Shown here: positions 1 to 10,724 of the stretch, piece by piece
How the letters are laid out: each line of letters starts with the position of its first letter
How positions within the stretch are numbered: position 1 is the stretch's first letter
Assembly: GCA_014904845.1 (NCBI GenBank)
Contig: MU119228.1
Span: forward strand, 332,555-396,554
DNA from: Acephala macrosclerotiorum
Lineage: Eukaryota; Ascomycota; Leotiomycetes; Helotiales; Mollisiaceae
Direction: 5' to 3'
DNA length: 64,000 nucleotides
The notes under the pieces: generated by a model
What the model saw: only the letters and a program-made list of their open reading frames with translations
Told to the model about the DNA's origin: nothing
Database searches by the model: none
Program-made: the position numbers and the translations under genes

Positions 1-639
1 CTGGAACTGTTTTCGGGACCTTACGTAACAGCAAATTGCGCTAATTTTGCATCTTATAGGTAGTAAGCTGTATAGGCAAGCCTTCATCCAAGCGAGGAGA
101 ACAAAACGTCGTCGTAGAGAAGCAATGCCACCCTTCGGCGTTTCACGGGCTGATGAGGGATTGCTGATCATCAGCCTGTTAGACTTCTATCGGTGGGCCC
201 ATAGCAAGACTGCAATAATGAAAAGGTACGTGGTTGTCTCGTAGGATCTCGACCTCGGCCAAAGAGCCTAGACTTCGGAACCTAACAAAAACACGATTGC
301 AAAATCATCTAACAAGAATAGTTTATACGGAGCAGCTAGATAAAAGAATCAGAACAAATCAAATCGTCCTCTCATCTTTGCACATCACTTGACCGCCTCC
401 AATGCCCGACAGTGGGCCGTACGAGGCTTCCATACATCCTCTTTACCTCAACTTATAATTGCATAACTTAAGAGACGATTCGACCTCAATCAATCTCAGT
501 TGTCCTGACCGAATCCTGATAGTTGTTGGATCCCACAAATGGCCCTTAGTCTCGACCATTCCCTGCCTCGACTAGCTAGTTTTCTCAACCATCTAGCCTC
601 GTTTGAACATTCTCTCTCACTCATCACAGCCCCTAAATC
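1..639. other. No recognisable gene at window start
   Basis: Ordinary base composition. A short open frame of about 65 codons (47-244, + strand) has no ATG at its start and resembles nothing known to me. The 3' flank of the kinase pseudogene lies at the right end. An unseen gene may continue from the left of the window. Confidence 0.4.
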
Positions 640-1202
640 TCAAACAACCTCAATCAAAACACACTCCGCATCCGCATCCGGCCACTCAAACCCATCCAAG
701 TACATCCTCAACATCTCACGATCAACACTCATCCCCTCACCTCCCTCTCCATTCTTCCTCAGCTCATCGTCATGTTTCCGTCGTCCCTCAATTCTTCTCC
801 AAAGCGCTTCCTCTGTCCCCTTAAAACAACCACCACAATTTCGTACTTTGACCTTCTTTCTCCTTCCCATCCTCGTTCCCCCTTTCCTTTTAGAGCAATC
901 CCTCTATACCCATCCCTCATCTCCCTATTCCAAAAACTCAAATCCAGAACTACATCCCTCTTCCCCTCCCTCACCAACCTCCCAAGTTCCTCCTGTAGCT
1001 CTCCATATCTTTCCCACGGATAATCAAGATCATAGACGCCATGGTTCTCGAAAATGTATTTATCAATTGAAAGAGGAATGAAATTTGGGCATTGAGAAGC
1101 GATAGTACGGGTGAGTGTTGATTTTTTAGAATTTATGATACCGCAAGCCATTACACATATTCTCTGGCCAGCATTTTGAGCTTTATTGAGCTTTTGCTGC
1201 AA
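640..1202 (-). pseudogene. P-loop (AAA_33-type) kinase, frameshifted and with damaged Walker A
   Basis: On the minus strand the first part reads as a small fungal ATP-binding P-loop kinase: a loop segment CGIINSKKSTLTR, then SIDKYIFENHG, DYPWERYGELQEE and DVVLDLSFWN, the usual order in this family. At about 828, after the strand VVVVLRG, the frame is lost. The family's C-terminal part (EEALWRRIEGRRKHDDEL ... REMLRMYLDGFEWP) continues in another frame down to 640, so one base was gained or lost in a run of G. The loop should read GxxGSGKST. Here the two key glycines are Asn and Lys, which G-to-A changes could produce. The in-frame ATG is at about 1149; the frame is open further upstream to 1202 without ATG. 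A base-calling error could explain the frameshift but not the damaged loop. I call it a pseudogene. Confidence 0.65.
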
Positions 1203-1755
1203 TGCTCATGGGATGACCCTAATCGAGAGTTGGATGGCTGCCATGGTCTTGGCTACTTGACTTTGGGACTCAGTTGAGGTCTGAATCAAATTGATCCAAT
1301 GCGCGATGAAAGTAGGATGCAAATGAAGTGACTCGCTCGTTGTTGACTCACCACACATGATACGATGCCGAGTTGCCCAGATACTTCTTAGCAACGGCCA
1401 TCCAAAGGCGAGGAACAAGAAGGAAAAGGAGCGATGTGTATCGTTCCATTCATTTCTCGGTCTTGTACAACCGTGCCTTCGTCCCCATCCGGGTATAAAG
1501 CAACCGTACTGTACACGAGTCTATCTTTGCTATGGCCTATAGTGACAATCGAGAACAAATCCGCACCCGACAAGCAAAGATGTCCCTAACGTTCAGCAAA
1601 GAATTCGAAAATGCATGCTCCAAACGCCATCAATCAACACCCTTCACATAAGTCGTATCGTATCCCAAACAAGACCCTTCCATCCATCCATCCATCATCA
1701 ATCTCCCAAGTTCCTCATATATTCCATCCATCAATCATAAACACAAATCCCTTCC
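1203..1755. other. Intergenic, nothing recognised
   Basis: Short open frames on both strands (for example 1388-1573 minus) lack family features. The right part includes CATC-rich microsatellite-like sequence near 1675-1700 and is probably the 3' UTR of the RhoGEF gene. Confidence 0.4.
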
Positions 1756-4700
1756 TTACGCCCCATTTCCCTTCAGGATTGCTCTCAAAGTCAAAAGCTC
1801 ACGTCTCTGAACATTATTCTCCCTCTTCAACTTCGCCGCCTCATCACTCGTCTCCTTGAGTTTGATAACAAGTTCCTCTTTATCTTCCTTTCCCTTTCCT
1901 TTGATAGCCTTGACGATCTTCGCCAATTCTACATTAAATCTGCTGTAAAGAATCTCGTTTTCGGCAGTGCTCTCTCTGTACATCTGATCTAGGCCCTTGA
2001 CTTTGAATTCGCTAGCCTGAAGACTCTTCTCTAGGTCGGCTTTGACGGCGTCGTTGCGAGATGTGAGGTCCTTGATCACTTCTGGGATGCGGGATTCGAG
2101 GGACTTCACCGTAGTCGTGAGTTTGGTGAGGTCGGGTGAGCGGACGGTCGACGATGTGTTGAGTTTCGCCATTTCTTCGCCAATCTTGGATAGCTCGTTT
2201 TGAAGAGATGCTTCAGCTTCGTTGATAGCTTTGGCTTCGTTTTGGAGTCGCTCGCGCAGCTTTTGTGGGCTTTGGAGTCGGAGCTTCTGAGGTGACGATG
2301 GCTTGCTCGGGCTGGTGGTTGGTCGGGAGATGGATGGAGTGCGGCCGCGAAGGGTTGGAATGTTGGATGACATCGACAGCGCCTTGGAATGACCCTTTGT
2401 ACCACTGGTAGACCAGAGATCCTTGATGATCACGACATCAGATTGGATGTTATTGGGGCGTTCAGTGAGGTTCCCAATGTTTCTCGAAGTCGAACCATTC
2501 AAGGGAGTGTTCTCCTTCTGAACGGGCGAGCTAGTGCTATACATAGCTGATCTGGTCTGATCTATGATGGGTGTTCCGCCTGCGACTGGGATCCTCGTCG
2601 GTGACGGTGTCTTTGGAGATGAGTTCAACTTCGGACCCCTTCGTCCATCGGATGAAAGTGGCGAGTTAGCCAGGGCAGCTGCTGCCACCAGTGTCTTCAA
2701 GTCTGAGAGAGAGCTTCGTCGCTTTTTCTTCAAGGTCTTTGTAGTATCCTTCTGCTCTTCAGGAGGGGGCGAGGCTCCGATAGTACTGAGCCTTGTCGAA
2801 GGACCCTGTGAACTGGTAGGTCGCTCATCAAACGCACCGAGAACCGTTGGCCTATCGCGAGAACTAGGTCGTCTCGGAGATCCCTCGATGGATCGCGATC
2901 TGTTGAGCGATCCCTTCGACAAACTGGAAGGAGTGATGACCTCGCCGGTAGCAACATGACGATTAGTCTTACTCAGCGTACGCCAGACGGAGGGTCGATC
3001 GCCATCGCCTTTGCTGTTCTGTCGCAGTAATGTATCTGCAAAGCGCTTTCGGAACGAGGACGTGTTTGATGCAACAGAACCTGTTGCGGAAGCATTGTTG
3101 CGACCGCCGGAAATTGAACCAAACGCGGAGTTATTACCTGTACCATAGCCCTGGATAGCGCCAGGTCCAATGTCATCGAAAAGTCGTTCCTGGTCTTCGA
3201 CCATCCGATCGAGCAAATTGATGTACTCATGTGGTTCGCCATCAATTACAAGCAACTCGGCGAAAGAAATCGTCAATGCGCCTCGATCGCCATCATTTCC
3301 GCAGCCTTCAAGAAGATCAGCAAGCAGCTTGATGATCGCGATGAAAGCTCTTCTGTTCTGGGGAGCCATTTCGGCAAAGACCATCTTGACGTATTCGGCA
3401 AAATCATTGGGGTAGAGTCTCAAGGCTCTGTCCTGAAGCTCATTCAAGGTGCTTGCTGTCATTACTGGGCCCATCTGATCTTTCCATGCCAATCTCAAGT
3501 ACTTTTCGAAGGCCACGAACAGGATATCGACCGTGGCCTCAGAAGCCGTACGTTGATCAAAGGGATTTTCAATAAAAGTATTGTAGACAGCATTAATCGA
3601 TAGTTCGTCAGCGGTGGTTCGATTTCTTAGTACCCGTCCGATAACATTGCCCTTACGAGCTTGAAGTGCAGCGATGTAGCCCGTGAATGTTTCCTCCAGA
3701 CGAACCAAGGGGTTTGTAGGTCTTTCACCAGCTCGTTGACTACCTCTGAGGTCGACGTCTTGGATCGAGTGAGTCGATTTGTTGCTATTCGTCCTCGAGA
3801 GTGCTGGTGGCTGCATAGAGGGAACGTTGCCCATAACTGGTGTTCTCGGGTATTTCGACGAACTTCCATATCCCGACGAATGAAGAGATGTAGTCGAACC
3901 ATTGAAACCAGCTGAAAGAAAGCTAGAAAGCATCTTGACTGGAGATCCTGGCCTAAAGGACTTCGACTTGTCTCCTTCGCGTAAGATGGGTATTGCCCTG
4001 AGGATCCTTGAGTAAAATGTGATGAAGGAGACGGTCATTGACGGATTGCTGGGATGAAATTGGGACCGAAGTAAATCATTCACTATTCTAATCAGTCAAA
4101 GATCTCGACCTAAGGAATTGCACATACCTCGTTTCATGAACGTTGATAGGAACAGTTCAATGTGCACCTCGTCAACAAACAACCTGTCATGAAGACCACC
4201 TGTCTCAAGCTTATACTTGAAGCCTGCTGCAAGGGACGCAATGTTACAAACAATATCAACACCATAATGGCCAACTGGAGCGCCTTTCGTGCCCTTTTCA
4301 TGATCGACCACGATGCGTATAGGTGCTGGTTCCTTTCTACCCTTCACCAGAGTATCGAGACCTTCCTCAAAGACAGAAGTATGAAGACTAATCTCAGCGG
4401 CAGGTAATCTGATTGACCGCAAATACCACCTATCAGTCTCTCGTTCTGATTCGGAAAATCTACCCTCAACCCTGGCCTTAGTCACTTCCTCGGTAAACTT
4501 CAGAGCCTTGGCTTCGTATGCTCCTTGCAAGCTGAAGCAACGCACCGTCGCCGCTGAAAGGGTACTATTTCGGCCACTTCCAGCGTCCTTCAACTCATGG
4601 AGCGACACCAAGGAGACGACATGGCCATCATCGGACATTGTGAAGCGTGTTTCTCCAAGGGGATGCCAACCGGTGAAGGTAAGCTCGAAGATCTTCTTTT

Positions 4701-6399
4701 GACCTCCAGCGTTGGCAGTGATCGAAGCCATCATACTTGCTGCAGAAGGCTTGTCAACCTCGGCCATGAGACCTCGTGCAGACATGGTACACTCTCTGGA
4801 CTTTCTCAGGATAATGACACAATCTGCGAATAATAAAAACATTCCTTCTCTTACGACTCCTGCAGCTGGCGAAGGAGGGCAATGATATGGGGCTGGAAGC
4901 TCAATAAATTCTGCGGCAGTGATCAAGCGACCTTGTAGCTTGAGAGTTGCTGGCCAATTGTCGACCAAGTTGCGGAGTCGGTGTACGATTTGCTCCTTGT
5001 CGGCGACGGGTGGATCGAGAGAGCAGATTTCCGTGATGATGTCTCGCGCCTTGAGCATTGGCTGAAGAGCTGGGTGCAGCACAGGAAGGAAGTTGACGAT
5101 GTTGTCAATGAAGAGACTGTATCTTGGTAATCTCTGGACTGGTTCGATTACGGCTGAACGAAGTCGTTGTTCGCCAGTTTGTTGCACTCGTTGTGAGAAG
5201 CTGGATTGCTGCTTCACGAAAAGAGTAATGATTTGTGGAAATTCTTGGCTTGCACGGATGTATTCTTGGTAGCACTCTGAGAATTGGGGAAACCATTCTA
5301 GGAGGACTCTCGAGAAAGTAAGGGCTCCAGTGGGGTCCTTGAGTCTACCCGTACCATATCTTGATCCAGTCGAAGTGACAATGGGAGCCTCCAGGTCTTG
5401 CATAGCATCCTCCTCAGTCTCATCCATAACTTTCTTGATCTCAGCAAGGAATGCCGAATTGACTGCCAGGATCCTATCTAGAGATTTTGGGAAAAGTTTT
5501 GTCAAGTCATCCACGGAAGGACTGAAACTTCCAAAAGCCCTACTCTTTGCCTTTTGACGGAAGTCATCCGCAATATGGTTGACCAACTCGTGCATCTTCA
5601 TGACATATCGTTCTTCGGTATCGACCAATTCGCTCATCTCCCGCCGAAGAGACATCTTCTGGTCCTTTAGGAATGATCGCGACCTATTGAGAGAGTTGGC
5701 TTTGGAAGGGGCTCGTCGAAGCTTCGAAGTTGGGAGGAATGCCACCTCGCCGAACAATTTGACCAAAGGGGCATATTCTCCATATTGCTTGAGGGTAGGA
5801 TCCAAGAGTGCGTCCTCATCCTCATCCATATTTTCATCAGGGTCCAGCTCTTGGAATGGTGCGATGGATCCTGGAGGCAAGACCAAATCCACATCGACAT
5901 GATTGATGCTCTGAGGTCGCAAAGCTGCCTCAATGTCGTGTACCACTTCTGCCATGTTCTCCACCCGAACCATGGACGCCGCCAAATCTGCCGCATGTTG
6001 TTCGCAAAAGAGTGTTGGAGCTGATCCAGGTCTCTTGCTCTTTGAGCTTGCAGCTTGGACAATCAAGCCAGCCTTCACAACTTCTGGCAACTCCTTGAAG
6101 TATTTCAGCAAACCAAACGCGAGCCCCCGACATACTTCATCTCCTTGCCTATCGCGCGGCAGATGATTGACCGATTGGTAGAAGGGTGAGTTCGGAGAGA
6201 TGGTGATGCGCAGGTAGCTTTGGAAGCCAGCGGCGGTGAAGACATGGACTTGAACTCGAGAGCTGTTGAGGGTGGAATTGGTCGTTGTGGAGGCGCCATG
6301 GAAGACAAGAACTGGCAGATGTCCTAGGTAAGGGTCAGTAGTATGATAGAGGTTGACTTCGTCTTGCGACAAAGTCAACTCTTCTATGACTCGAACCAT
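1756..6399 (-). CDS. RhoGEF (DH domain) with C-terminal RhoGAP-like region and coiled coil
   Basis: Two exons, 4128-6399 and 1756-4082, joined over a 45-nt intron (donor GTATGT, branch CTGAT, acceptor ATAG) give 1532 residues. ATG at 6397-6399. The DH domain is at about residues 250-460: it begins REMSELVDTEERYVMKMHEL and carries the hallmark EPVQRLPRYSLFIDNI near 420-435. A PH-like stretch probably follows (about 470-600). After a Ser-rich linker, about 880-1060 resembles a RhoGAP fold (NPLVRLEETF, then PFDQRTASEATVDILFVAFE) without an obvious arginine finger, so I call it degenerate. The C-terminal 160 residues are charged and coiled-coil-like. Such proteins load Rho-family GTPases with GTP at the cell cortex and act in polarity and wall integrity. 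Which Rho protein it serves cannot be read here. It is divergent from the DCC1-like gene over 577 bp. Confidence 0.85.
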
Positions 6400-6976
6400 T
6401 GTATATTGTCGAGGTCGCTGATGGTTAGTCCGGGTCGTTCAATTGGCCTCGTCAGGCATAACGAAGGATCCTCGATGATAGCGGATCAATTGACAAAGAG
6501 GTCGAAGTGTTGGAAACTGGCGGGCGTTGAGGATTTTGTGAGGTTGATCATCTGGTTGGTTGGGAAAGATTCACAAGGCAAAGTCGCGTTGATATCGCGT
6601 TTTTGTTGTTTTGCTGTGCGTCGATGCAGGTACAAACTTAGGGCAAACAAAAGCTCGACTCCTCTTGGTTCTCGATGCAGCTTCAGGGATCACCGTGCAG
6701 TAGTAAAGTTTTAAAAAACATTCCCCAGCGCCATTGCTTGGTTCTATCTTTAGAAGCTGCAAGTCGGAGCATTTTTTTGAGGATCCATACACCGTGCCCG
6801 ACGCGTTAATTGGCTGGAAGCTAAGGATATCACCGCCGTCCGTTTTTCTTCACAACCCCGCCAAACTTTTACATGAAACAACCATCGGGATATCTTTGTA
6901 CAACTCAGCAGCTCAAGAGACCACATGCAAATTCATGAAAGATTCTTCAGCAGCATTATTGACTACAAGAACCAAG
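6400..6976. promoter_or_regulatory. Divergent promoter between RhoGEF and DCC1-like genes
   Basis: 577 bp between two outward-pointing start codons. No TATA box stands out. Scattered short open frames are not credible genes. Both 5' leaders and promoters must lie here. Confidence 0.5.
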
Positions 6977-7456
6977 ATGGCTACACAATATGCCAACGAT
7001 ATCCCATTCTCTGCGAGCCACGACCAACAGGCTTTCAAGCTCCTCGAGCTTCCACCTGAGCTTCTGGCTCTTCTCGAGTCAGACAATCCGCCAACAACGT
7101 AGCACCTTCTTCCTCTGGTGTTGAGCAACAGCTAACACTCTCGTAGTCTGACAATCACGTCTTCGAAAGCCACCGAAACCACCCCAGGCTACGCTCTGCT
7201 TTGCTACGGAGAGAAGAAGTACCAGATGCGACAAAAGAACACATCCAATCCCATCATGATACTTCAGCCCTCTCGATCCATGCCTACAGATTCGGACAAT
7301 GCGGAAACCTTCATCCCTGTTCCGTCGGTTACTACGATCTCGAAGATTGAGGATACAATCGAGCTGATTCTACAGGAGGCAGATGCAAAGGCGGTACCTA
7401 AGGTCAACAAATGGCACGAGAAGTTCGCGAAGAGTAGGGCAGAGAAGAAAAAATGA
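6977..7456 (+). CDS. DCC1: DCC1-like sister chromatid cohesion protein, short form
   Basis: Exons 6977-7098 and 7147-7456 (48-nt intron, acceptor TCGTAG) give 143 residues. The start MATQYANDIPFSASHDQQ is followed by FKLLELPPELLALLES, then TLTITSS and a core ending in Tyr-Gln-Met-Arg-Gln and an Asn-Pro-Ile-Met-Ile-Leu-Gln-Pro-Ser segment. This is the N-terminal region of fungal Dcc1, a subunit of the Ctf18-Dcc1-Ctf8 alternative clamp loader that acts at replication forks. Full Dcc1 is near 350-400 residues. This protein instead ends in a basic tail (KWHEKFAKSRAEKKK) after about one third of that length, and the convergent amidohydrolase gene ends 117 bp away, leaving no room for the rest. The C-terminal winged-helix part that binds Ctf18/DNA polymerase epsilon is therefore missing. 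It is either a truncated copy or a separate short paralogue. Confidence 0.65.
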
Positions 7457-7572
7457 CCGAGGCAGACTCGGAACATTGGAAATTATATTATTGTGGACGA
7501 TATCACTCTGCTGGAACAAATCAGGAAGGCTCAAACTCCCTCATCGGTTTGGACTATTTGATTCTCGCACCC

Positions 7573-8709
7573 CTATGTTCCCAGCTTCAACAACTTCCTT
7601 GCATTCTGGAACCCGAACTTCTCCTTAGTCCTCTGACTCAACTCTAATCGATCAAACCACCCTCCAATCTCAACCATATCCTCAAAGGGATAGTCCACTG
7701 AAAACATCACCCTATCCTCGCCCAAACTTCTCCAGGTATCAACCAATGTGCCCGAATCCTGTACACCACTAGTGGTCGCCCAAAAGTTCTTCTCCCAATA
7801 CTCAGTAAGCGGTTTCTTTGCTGGCCAATACGGAGTAAAGTGTCTCATCCTTTGCTCGATTCTAGGAAGAAAGAATGGCAAGCCTTCTCCACAATGTCCT
7901 AGAATGATTTGGAGGGTTGGATACGTATCGAAGAGTCCGGAAACCATGAGCCTCAGTACATGTGCACTTGTCTCGGAACTGAATCCCCATGGTGATCCTG
8001 CAAGGAAGTTGTAGTCTTCATACACCCTCTGCTGGCCTGGGGGCGGTGATCTGGGATGGAGATATATCGGAACATCCAATTCAACAACCTTCTCCAAGAA
8101 TGGTGCCATGGAGGGATCATCGAGATACACAACGTTGTCCGCAGACCCGTTATTCGTGTATCCTCCTACGAATGATCCCACTCCGCCGAGTGTGCTCACA
8201 CATCTTTCCAGCTCCGTCGCAGCGGAAACGGGGTCTTGCAAGGCATTACTGCACCAAAATTCGAACCTACCCGAGTAATTCCCATTCTTATATACCCTCG
8301 CAACCTCATCATTCACATAAGCCGCCGCTATCGTCGCAAAAGTCTTATTAAACACACCCTGTATCCCAGGAGCTCCAAACATCAACACAGATATCGAGAC
8401 ATTGGCAGAATCCATAGCAGCAATCCTGGAGTCGATGTTGGTGAGTCTAGGAACAACATCTCCTTGGTAGATCGGAAGGTCGAAATTTACTTCATTTGTG
8501 AAATTGACGAAGGGAGTGGTGTAGACTCCAGAAAAGAGGGTGTTGCCGACGTGTTCTTCTAGAGCGATTTTTCCGGGAACAGAAGTTGAGGGGTCGTAGA
8601 AGGTCGGACGGCCGGAGTTGAGGGGGATTTCTTGCGGGGTGTAGTTCGCGGGTTGAGCGATGGATTGTCCTAGGAGGAGGAGGACAATGAATGAGAGAGC
8701 CACGGCCAT
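7573..8709 (-). CDS. Secreted amidohydrolase-2 family metal enzyme (decarboxylase-like)
   Basis: Single exon, 378 residues, ATG at 8707-8709. Residues 1-18 (MAVALSFIVLLLLGQSIA) form a clear signal peptide. The mature part begins the TIM-barrel metal hydrolase fold with GKIALEEHV (about 47-54). Candidate metal ligands are Glu51/His53, His218 in YLHPRSPP, His272 in GHCGEGLPF and Asp339 in FSVDYPFED. This set fits the ACMSD/2,3-dihydroxybenzoate/gamma-resorcylate decarboxylase branch, which removes CO2 from aromatic acids or acts as a lactonase-type hydrolase. The substrate cannot be assigned. Cytosolic members normally lack a signal peptide, so a secreted form is worth noting; several Asn-X-Ser/Thr sites agree with secretion. 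It lies tail to tail with the DCC1-like gene. Confidence 0.85.
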   Translation of the reverse strand: MAVALSFIVLLLLGQSIAQPANYTPQEIPLNSGRPTFYDPSTSVPGKIALEEHVGNTLFSGVYTTPFVNFTNEVNFDLPIYQGDVVPRLTNIDSRIAAMDSANVSISVLMFGAPGIQGVFNKTFATIAAAYVNDEVARVYKNGNYSGRFEFWCSNALQDPVSAATELERCVSTLGGVGSFVGGYTNNGSADNVVYLDDPSMAPFLEKVVELDVPIYLHPRSPPPGQQRVYEDYNFLAGSPWGFSSETSAHVLRLMVSGLFDTYPTLQIILGHCGEGLPFFLPRIEQRMRHFTPYWPAKKPLTEYWEKNFWATTSGVQDSGTLVDTWRSLGEDRVMFSVDYPFEDMVEIGGWFDRLELSQRTKEKFGFQNARKLLKLGT

Positions 8710-9572
8710 CTTGACTTGGGAATTGTCCGACGCGGGATGGGGAACTCCATGGCGGGCGGGATAGACTTTATCAACATGGGCAAAGGCTTCCCCTCACAAG
8801 GATTAATGTGAAGCTTTCCATATCAAGGCAAGTACCGAGATCATACGGCGCAAGTGTCGGGATGATATGCAGTACCTGCATTGTCAATACGACTCTGCTC
8901 ATTTGATAGGTGGCAATCATCTGTTTATCCTCATATCGTGGTACTAATGTTCTGGGCTCGGCAATACCTTGTTCCTGTCCAACCGAGGGGAGGAATCATG
9001 GAGGGTTGCATGTGGTATGGTGCGGACCCTGGGATTGCGGTAATGATTCCGGATGGTGGTTCTGGAGGAGCGCTAAAATGGTACGAGGAGAAAGGTCTTG
9101 ATGGAATGGAGATGTAGAGAAGTGTAAATGTGTAGATAGCATGTCCCAAATCTTGCCTGTGATTGCGTTTGATTGTCTGGAGAAGATGGATGTTGAAGAG
9201 CATCGAAAGCTCCACCCTCCACCGCAAAATGCAACGAGGATCTCGGCTTTTCGTTTTTATATATTAAATGTAAATTGGAAAGTTCGTTATTGCGTGATAG
9301 TCCTATGAGACCTAGGGAAAGTTTCCCCACGACTTCTGACCCTCCGCATTTTCACCTCTATGCGCGCTTGCTATGGGAGGAGGGAAGGTAAATGTCTGTT
9401 GAGACAATTTGACAAACACTTGTTGCATTCACTTCTGCACAAATACTTGCTAGTTGCTAGATTCGCAGCCGAAATAGACATAAGAAAAAAGAGTCTACCC
9501 CATTCCAAAATCCTGCTGCTATTCAAGATCTCCTCGCTGCTCAATCTACTTGGTGTGTCTCCAAATCCTTCT
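8710..9572. other. Intergenic, no recognised gene
   Basis: Contains the amidohydrolase promoter and the 3' side of the acetyltransferase gene. A plus-strand open frame from an ATG at about 8947 to 9117 (around 56 codons, Gly- and Met-rich) resembles no family I know and I do not call it. Confidence 0.4.
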
Positions 9573-10724
9573 TTAGCACCAACCATATTTCTCATTCGCC
9601 ATCCACCGAATATCTCCTGCCTTCGTGTCTCCATACCACATCAAGCTTGGGATGCTTTCTTTCTCTCTATGTTCCACTTTATGGTCAAGTCCCGTCCTCT
9701 TGACTAGGCTTTGGACAACTTCGCTCGGATTCCAAAGATCAACTTCATCTAATTGCCATTCCTTTGCTTCTTGTTGTGCCATTTCCAAAATCCCCTTGAG
9801 ACTTTCCGCATTCTTCCGATCATCTATTTCGTTCTCGAGAACAAGCCGCAAGATGTGGAAAGTATTCCCCGACTCCGGCTTCAGAGACCCATAAAAAGCC
9901 CTTGTCCAAATAGCCCACACCCTGCTCCCAGGAGCACCAGCAATCGCTCCCTTGATTATAGGTGATTTGCCAAAGATCTTGTTCGTCACGAAATCTTCGC
10001 GTTTGTGGTGCCATAGCATTTGGTCATTTGAGGGGAGGAGCGCGACGTGTGTATTTCCATCTTTTGCTGCTTCCAATTGTTTGCGAATCATTTGTTCGTC
10101 TAGCTTGCAGAGAGCTGGTATATCTTCGTATGTGAGAGGTTTTGCTGAAGAAGTTGAGGAGGTGGATGAGGGGAGGGCGATGTGAGAACTGGGATGGACC
10201 TCCCAACCAAACTTGGCGTAGTATTTTGGTCCGATATCTGAGTATAGTATACTAAACGGAACAGTCTCCCGTCCTGGCACAGTCGGATCGATCTGCCAAC
10301 TCTTCAACATCGGTCCCAGTTCTCTCAGCATTCTCGCTGCATATCCTTTCCCTCTATATTTCGGCTGGCTAAACACGGACCCAATTCCATGCGTAATGCC
10401 TTCCGTCACAACTCCATTCCTAGAAACGAGGACGGGTTTACAGAGCGATTCGCAGGATGCGAGGATGGGTCTTTGGTTTGGGGGGAGATTGTGGTCGACT
10501 AGTATCCAGTGGGTGACGCCGGAGTTAGCAGCGAGGGGGACGGTTGTGAGGTAGGTTTCGCGTTCGAGGTAGTCGGGGAGGGAGAGGGCGGTTCCCCAGT
10601 TTACGCTGTTGAGGTTCCAGGTTATGAGTTTTTCGGAAGGGGTTGCGGTTGTGAGGTGGAGGGAGGGGGAGTTGGAGTCGGGGTAGGAGGTTGGGAGTTG
10701 GTCTTCTGGGGCGTTTTCTCCCAT
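9573..10724 (-). CDS. LYC1: LYC1-like lysine/GNAT acetyltransferase
   Basis: Single exon, 383 residues, ATG at 10722-10724. The N-terminal half is a GNAT fold. The acetyl-CoA pyrophosphate-binding motif is in GSVFSQPKYRGKGYAARML (core RGKGYA, about residue 125), following the strand GITHGI. The C-terminal half (KEDFVTNKIFGKSP, SRVWAIWTR) matches the extension typical of yeast Lyc1, the N6-acetyltransferase that opens lysine breakdown in Yarrowia and Candida. The length fits that family. In filamentous ascomycetes many Lyc1-like paralogues exist and their substrates are mostly unknown, so the function is a family-level call. The C-terminus is complete and no intron is needed. Confidence 0.75.
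   Translation of the reverse strand: MGENAPEDQLPTSYPDSNSPSLHLTTATPSEKLITWNLNSVNWGTALSLPDYLERETYLTTVPLAANSGVTHWILVDHNLPPNQRPILASCESLCKPVLVSRNGVVTEGITHGIGSVFSQPKYRGKGYAARMLRELGPMLKSWQIDPTVPGRETVPFSILYSDIGPKYYAKFGWEVHPSSHIALPSSTSSTSSAKPLTYEDIPALCKLDEQMIRKQLEAAKDGNTHVALLPSNDQMLWHHKREDFVTNKIFGKSPIIKGAIAGAPGSRVWAIWTRAFYGSLKPESGNTFHILRLVLENEIDDRKNAESLKGILEMAQQEAKEWQLDEVDLWNPSEVVQSLVKRTGLDHKVEHREKESIPSLMWYGDTKAGDIRWMANEKYGWC

Noticed and set aside
2106..3915. Many plus-strand and alternative-frame ORFs over the RhoGEF exon
   Set aside because: They are shadows of a long, well-supported coding exon on the minus strand.
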